Source: Gammaproteobacteria bacterium (lineage in GTDB: Bacteria > Pseudomonadota > Gammaproteobacteria > QOAV01). From it: a DNA stretch of 9,179 bases. Numbering within the stretch: position 1 is the first letter of the stretch; each line of letters opens with the position of its first letter. The notes under the pieces are model-generated. The model was not told the origin of the DNA, did no database searches, and saw only the letters and a program-made list of their open reading frames with translations. The stretch covers positions 1-9,179 of the forward strand of contig QOAV01000175.1 of NCBI GenBank assembly GCA_003972845.1, read 5' to 3'. The position numbers and the translations under genes are program-made. Of the stretch, positions 6,816 to 9,179 are shown one piece after another.

Positions 6816-7906
6816 AAATACTGCATACCGAAGCATCCCGTGGCTGGGGCGGCCAGGAAATACGCATACTGAACGAAACAGCAGGCATGATGCAGCGCGG
6901 GCATGAAGTGATGATTGCCTGCACGCCGGAGTCGAATATTGCCCGCGAAGCCAGCGCCAGGGGTATCGAGGTGGTGGAATTGCCGCTGGAGAAACCATCG
7001 CTTTCCGGGGTCATGGCATTACGCCGCTGGCTGCAGGCCCACCCGGTGGATGTGATCAATACGCACAGTTCGGCAGACAGCTGGCTGGCGGCGGGCGCGA
7101 CCCGTTTCTGGCGCAAACGGCCGGGTATTGTCAGAACGCGGCACATCTCGGCGCCGGTGGCAAAACACTGGCTGGCGCGATGGCTGTACCAGAGTGCCAC
7201 GGACCATGTGGTGACGACAGGCGAAAGACTGCGTCAGACCCTGATCGACGACAATGGCATGGACCCCGGGCGCGTTACCTCTATCCCGACCGGCATTGAT
7301 GTGCAGCATTTTGCTCCCGGCGACCGGGCTCGGGCGCGATCCGGGCTTGGCTTGCCGGCAGAGGGCATGATCGTCGGTATTGTCGCCACTTTGCGCAGCT
7401 GGAAGGGCCATGCATACCTGCTGGAAGCCTTTGCCGAACGGGCGCAGGACAACGCTTATCTGCTCATCGTGGGCAACGGCCCGCAGCGGGAGCATCTGAA
7501 ACAGCGTATTGACGAACTGGGCATACGGCGCAAGGTCATCATGCCGGGCAACCAGAGCGATGTATTGCCCTGGTTGCAAAGCATGGATGTTTTTGCCTTG
7601 CCGTCTTACGCCAACGAAGGCGTTCCGCAGGGGCTGATGCAGGCCATGGCCTGTGAACTGCCGGTGATTTCAACGCCGGTGGGCAGTATCGACGAGTTGG
7701 TTGCCGCTGATGAAACCGGTTTGATGGTGGAGCCCAAAAACGCCGCGGCGCTGGCCTCGGCCCTGTCGCGTCTGCTGGAAGATGCGGATCTGCGCAGGCA
7801 ACTGGGCCGCGCCGGCAGGCAGCGTGTGGAGCAAGCTTATACCGACTGCCTCATGCTGGAGCGCATGGAGGCGGTGTTTGAAAAGGTGGCGAGAGGCGAG
7901 GCGTGA
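6812..7906 (+). CDS. Glycosyltransferase family 4 protein, envelope polysaccharide or LPS
   Basis: This 364-residue GT-B glycosyltransferase probably transfers a sugar to a lipid-linked or LPS-core acceptor at the inner membrane. The N-terminal domain begins MKILHTEASRGWGGQEIRIL, with the glycine-rich WGGQE loop, and continues with INTHSSADSW (82-91) and RTRHIS (108-113). The hinge IPTGIDVQHFAPG (158-170) precedes the GT4 donor domain: LRSWKGH (194-200), IVGNGPQ (219-225), and EGVPQGLMQAMACELPVI (269-286). In the EX7E position the pair is Glu269 and Gln277; Gln in the second position is, from memory, a feature of one subgroup (EGVPQxxxQA), so probably not inactivating. The start is TTG, sharing TTGA with the stop of the upstream gene; GGAG lies 5 nt before it. 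Strong coupling suggests the two enzymes act in one pathway, likely consecutive steps (inference). The exact product is unknown. Confidence 0.87.
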   Translation: MKILHTEASRGWGGQEIRILNETAGMMQRGHEVMIACTPESNIAREASARGIEVVELPLEKPSLSGVMALRRWLQAHPVDVINTHSSADSWLAAGATRFWRKRPGIVRTRHISAPVAKHWLARWLYQSATDHVVTTGERLRQTLIDDNGMDPGRVTSIPTGIDVQHFAPGDRARARSGLGLPAEGMIVGIVATLRSWKGHAYLLEAFAERAQDNAYLLIVGNGPQREHLKQRIDELGIRRKVIMPGNQSDVLPWLQSMDVFALPSYANEGVPQGLMQAMACELPVISTPVGSIDELVAADETGLMVEPKNAAALASALSRLLEDADLRRQLGRAGRQRVEQAYTDCLMLERMEAVFEKVARGEA

Positions 7907-7936
7907 TTCGCAGGGCTGCTCCCGGCGCCTTCAGCC

Positions 7937-7971
7937 TCACCAGTCACCAATCACCAATCACCAATCACCAA
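7937..7971 (+). repeat. Heptanucleotide tandem repeat (TCACCAA), about five copies
   Basis: Four perfect copies of TCACCAA occupy 7944-7971, directly preceded by a degenerate copy (TCACCAG, 7937-7943). The array lies in the gap between the 3' end of the second glycosyltransferase and the 3' end of the haem protein gene, so it would be in the untranslated tail of either transcript. Low-copy heptamer repeats usually arise by slippage; no function is evident. Confidence 0.9.
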
Positions 7972-8021
7972 TTACTCTTTTCGTTACCGGGGCCGGGATT
8001 CATGGGCACTGCGCGGTTGTT

Positions 8022-8600
8022 TCAGGGCGCCGTGGGTGAAATCGGCTGCTTGATGGTGAATGCGCCGCGTATGTCGCCTTCCTTGTAGCCCAGAGCCTGG
8101 TCTTCGGGATATAGTTCTTTCAGTTTTGCCTCGACTTCCGGGGCAACTTTTTCACCGTGGCAGGTCAGGCATATTGCGCCGGTGGGAATGGCTTTCATGT
8201 AGCGGAAAGTCTGCTTGCCATCGGTTTCAACCACTTCCGAATATTCCATTTTTTTCGGGTCTTCGCCGGCGGCTTTTCTCTGTTCAAATTTTTTCAGCAC
8301 CGCCAGTTCCCATTGGTCCGGCTTGTTGGCCGGATTGCGGGTTTTCAGCGAGGTGCGGCCAATTTCCCAGCCTTTCTCCTTTGATACGCTGCTGGTGATT
8401 TCCGGCGCTTTGGTATGGCAAACGTCGATGGCATTGACCGGGCCGCCGGCTTTCATGCCAGCTTGCAATTCGCCTTTCAGCTGGGTCATGAATGACTTGA
8501 CCGCAGCGCGGCTGGCGTCGATGCGCGGTGTCAGGTCTTCGCTGGCCTGTGCCATGCCTGCAGCGAGAAGGATTGCGCTGGTCAGAATTGCTTTTTTCAT
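8022..8600 (-). CDS. Periplasmic DUF3365 (Tll0287-like) c-type haem protein
   Basis: A 192-residue secreted haem protein. Residues 1-19 form a signal peptide with a lysine-rich start, a hydrophobic core and an AQA cleavage site. CLTCH at 144-148 is a single c-type haem attachment site. The arrangement around it (YMKAIPTGAICLTCHG, then RGAFTIKQPI at the end) is the pattern of DUF3365/Tll0287-like proteins, which fold like PAS sensor domains rather than classical cytochromes. VCHTKAP at 60-66 contains Cys61, at the position where this family usually has a conserved cysteine; in cyanobacterial Tll0287 a Cys and a His were reported as the haem ligands. The ATG has AAGAGGA 8 nt upstream. Here the domain stands alone, with no kinase or cyclase attached, so it may be an electron carrier or a redox/gas sensor (inference). 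It lies 75 bp after a SulP transporter on the same strand. Confidence 0.87.
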   Translation of the reverse strand: MKKAILTSAILLAAGMAQASEDLTPRIDASRAAVKSFMTQLKGELQAGMKAGGPVNAIDVCHTKAPEITSSVSKEKGWEIGRTSLKTRNPANKPDQWELAVLKKFEQRKAAGEDPKKMEYSEVVETDGKQTFRYMKAIPTGAICLTCHGEKVAPEVEAKLKELYPEDQALGYKEGDIRGAFTIKQPISPTAP

Positions 8601-8632
8601 GCTGTGTTTCCTCTTTAGGGTAATGAAATGGA

Positions 8633-8661
8633 TAGATAAGGGGCCGAGTGTAAAAGTTCAA
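8633..8661 (-). promoter_or_regulatory. Weak candidate promoter of the haem protein gene
   Basis: On the minus strand TTGAAC (8656-8661, 4 of 6) is followed after 17 nt by TATCTA (8633-8638, only 3 of 6). No strong terminator of the upstream SulP gene is visible between 8601 and 8675, so read-through from SulP is an equally good explanation. Confidence 0.22.
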
Positions 8662-8675
8662 CTGAAATTTTCTGT

Positions 8676-9179
8676 TCAGGCAAGCCGGTCGTCGGCCACA
8701 TGGTATCTGGGATCTTCAAGCACGTTGACTTCCACCAGGCTGCCGGCTTTTTCCAGCAGTGTACGGCATTCCGGACTCAGATGTTTCAGATGCAGTTTTT
8801 TCCCGGCGCGCTGGTAGCGCTCCGCCAGATTGTCGATGGCTTCCAGGGCGGAGTGGTCGGCCACGCGCGAGTCATAGAAGTCGATGACAACGTCATCCGG
8901 GTCCTCGCGCGGGGTGAACAAATCATGGAAGGCCTGGATGGAGCCGAAAAACAGCGGACCGCTGAGTTCGTAGATTTTGGCGCCATCCGGCTCGGTATGC
9001 ACAGTGGCCTTGATCTGCTTGGCATGCTCCCAGGCAAACACCAGGGCAGAGACAATGACGCCGACGATAACTGCGATGGCGAGGTCGTAGAATACGGTTA
9101 CTGCCGCCACCAGTATGCTGATCAGCACGTCGGCGGTGGGCGCCTTGCCGATCATGCGGAAAGTGGCCCATTCAAAGGT
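8676..9179 (-). CDS. SulP-family anion transporter with STAS domain, 3' part (5' end outside window)
   Basis: SulP (SLC26-type) proteins are inner-membrane carriers of sulfate, bicarbonate or other anions. Only the last 167 residues are in the window; the frame is open to the window edge, and the ATG at 9155 is internal. The segment starts with the family's end-of-core pattern ([17 protein letters not shown]), then the last hydrophobic segments (about 18-50, including [14 protein letters not shown]). A cytoplasmic STAS domain (about 66-155) follows. In it, LSGPLFFGS (72-80) is the strand-loop of the STAS fold, and [13 protein letters not shown] (103-115) holds Ser110, at the position equivalent to the phosphorylated serine of anti-sigma antagonists. 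The substrate cannot be read from this part. The haem protein gene follows 75 bp downstream on the same strand. Confidence 0.93.
   Translation of the reverse strand, partial: TFEWATFRMIGKAPTADVLISILVAAVTVFYDLAIAVIVGVIVSALVFAWEHAKQIKATVHTEPDGAKIYELSGPLFFGSIQAFHDLFTPREDPDDVVIDFYDSRVADHSALEAIDNLAERYQRAGKKLHLKHLSPECRTLLEKAGSLVEVNVLEDPRYHVADDRLA

Noticed and set aside
7782..8088. Small plus-strand open frames through the heptamer repeat
   Set aside because: Their repetitive residues (SPITNHQ) arise from the repeat itself, and they overlap the end of the glycosyltransferase gene out of frame.
8662..8679. Inverted repeat CTGAA/TTCAG at the end of the SulP gene
   Set aside because: A 5-bp A/T-rich stem with an 8-nt loop overlapping the stop codon and no U-tract is not a credible terminator.

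Overview
The window is an ordinary chromosomal segment of a moderately GC-rich Gram-negative bacterium, most likely a beta- or gammaproteobacterium (Pseudomonadota). The evidence is lipoprotein N-acylation (Lnt), GluQRS, PrmA beside a zinc-ribbon/DUF3426 protein, a type II citrate synthase, two lipopolysaccharide-type glycosyltransferases and a periplasmic c-type haem protein. I cannot name the genus. I see no phage genes, insertion sequence, CRISPR array, tRNA or rRNA.

Layout: (1) 2-1165 (+) is the 3' part of lnt, cut by the window edge. (2) 1094-1969 (-) is gluQRS, whose 3' end overlaps lnt by 72 bp, tail to tail. (3) 1985-3010 (-) is a zinc-ribbon membrane protein (MJ0042/DUF3426), 15 nt upstream of gluQRS and in the same frame. 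(4) 3011-3383 is a gene-poor, partly AT-rich gap with a 7-bp hairpin, a candidate promoter and an unexplained open frame. (5) 3384-4262 (-) prmA and 4273-5565 (-) gltA form a tight pair, gltA first. (6) 5566-5669 is a divergent intergenic region with a good candidate gltA promoter. (7) 5670-6815 (+) and 6812-7906 (+) are two family-4-type glycosyltransferases overlapping by TTGA. (8) 7907-8021 is a tail-to-tail gap carrying a heptanucleotide tandem repeat. (9) 8022-8600 (-) is a secreted DUF3365/Tll0287-like haem protein. (10) 8676-9179 (-) is the 3' part of a SulP anion transporter with a STAS domain, cut by the window edge.

Functionally this is a patchwork of envelope biogenesis (Lnt, two glycosyltransferases), translation-related modification (GluQRS on tRNA-Asp, PrmA on ribosomal protein L11), central metabolism (GltA) and a redox/anion-transport pair (haem protein, SulP).

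I did not find a convincing undescribed multi-gene system. The points most worth a second look are the haem protein with a conserved-looking extra Cys that may be an axial ligand, the heptanucleotide repeat, the 373-bp gap after prmA, and the catalytic-motif variants in the two glycosyltransferases.
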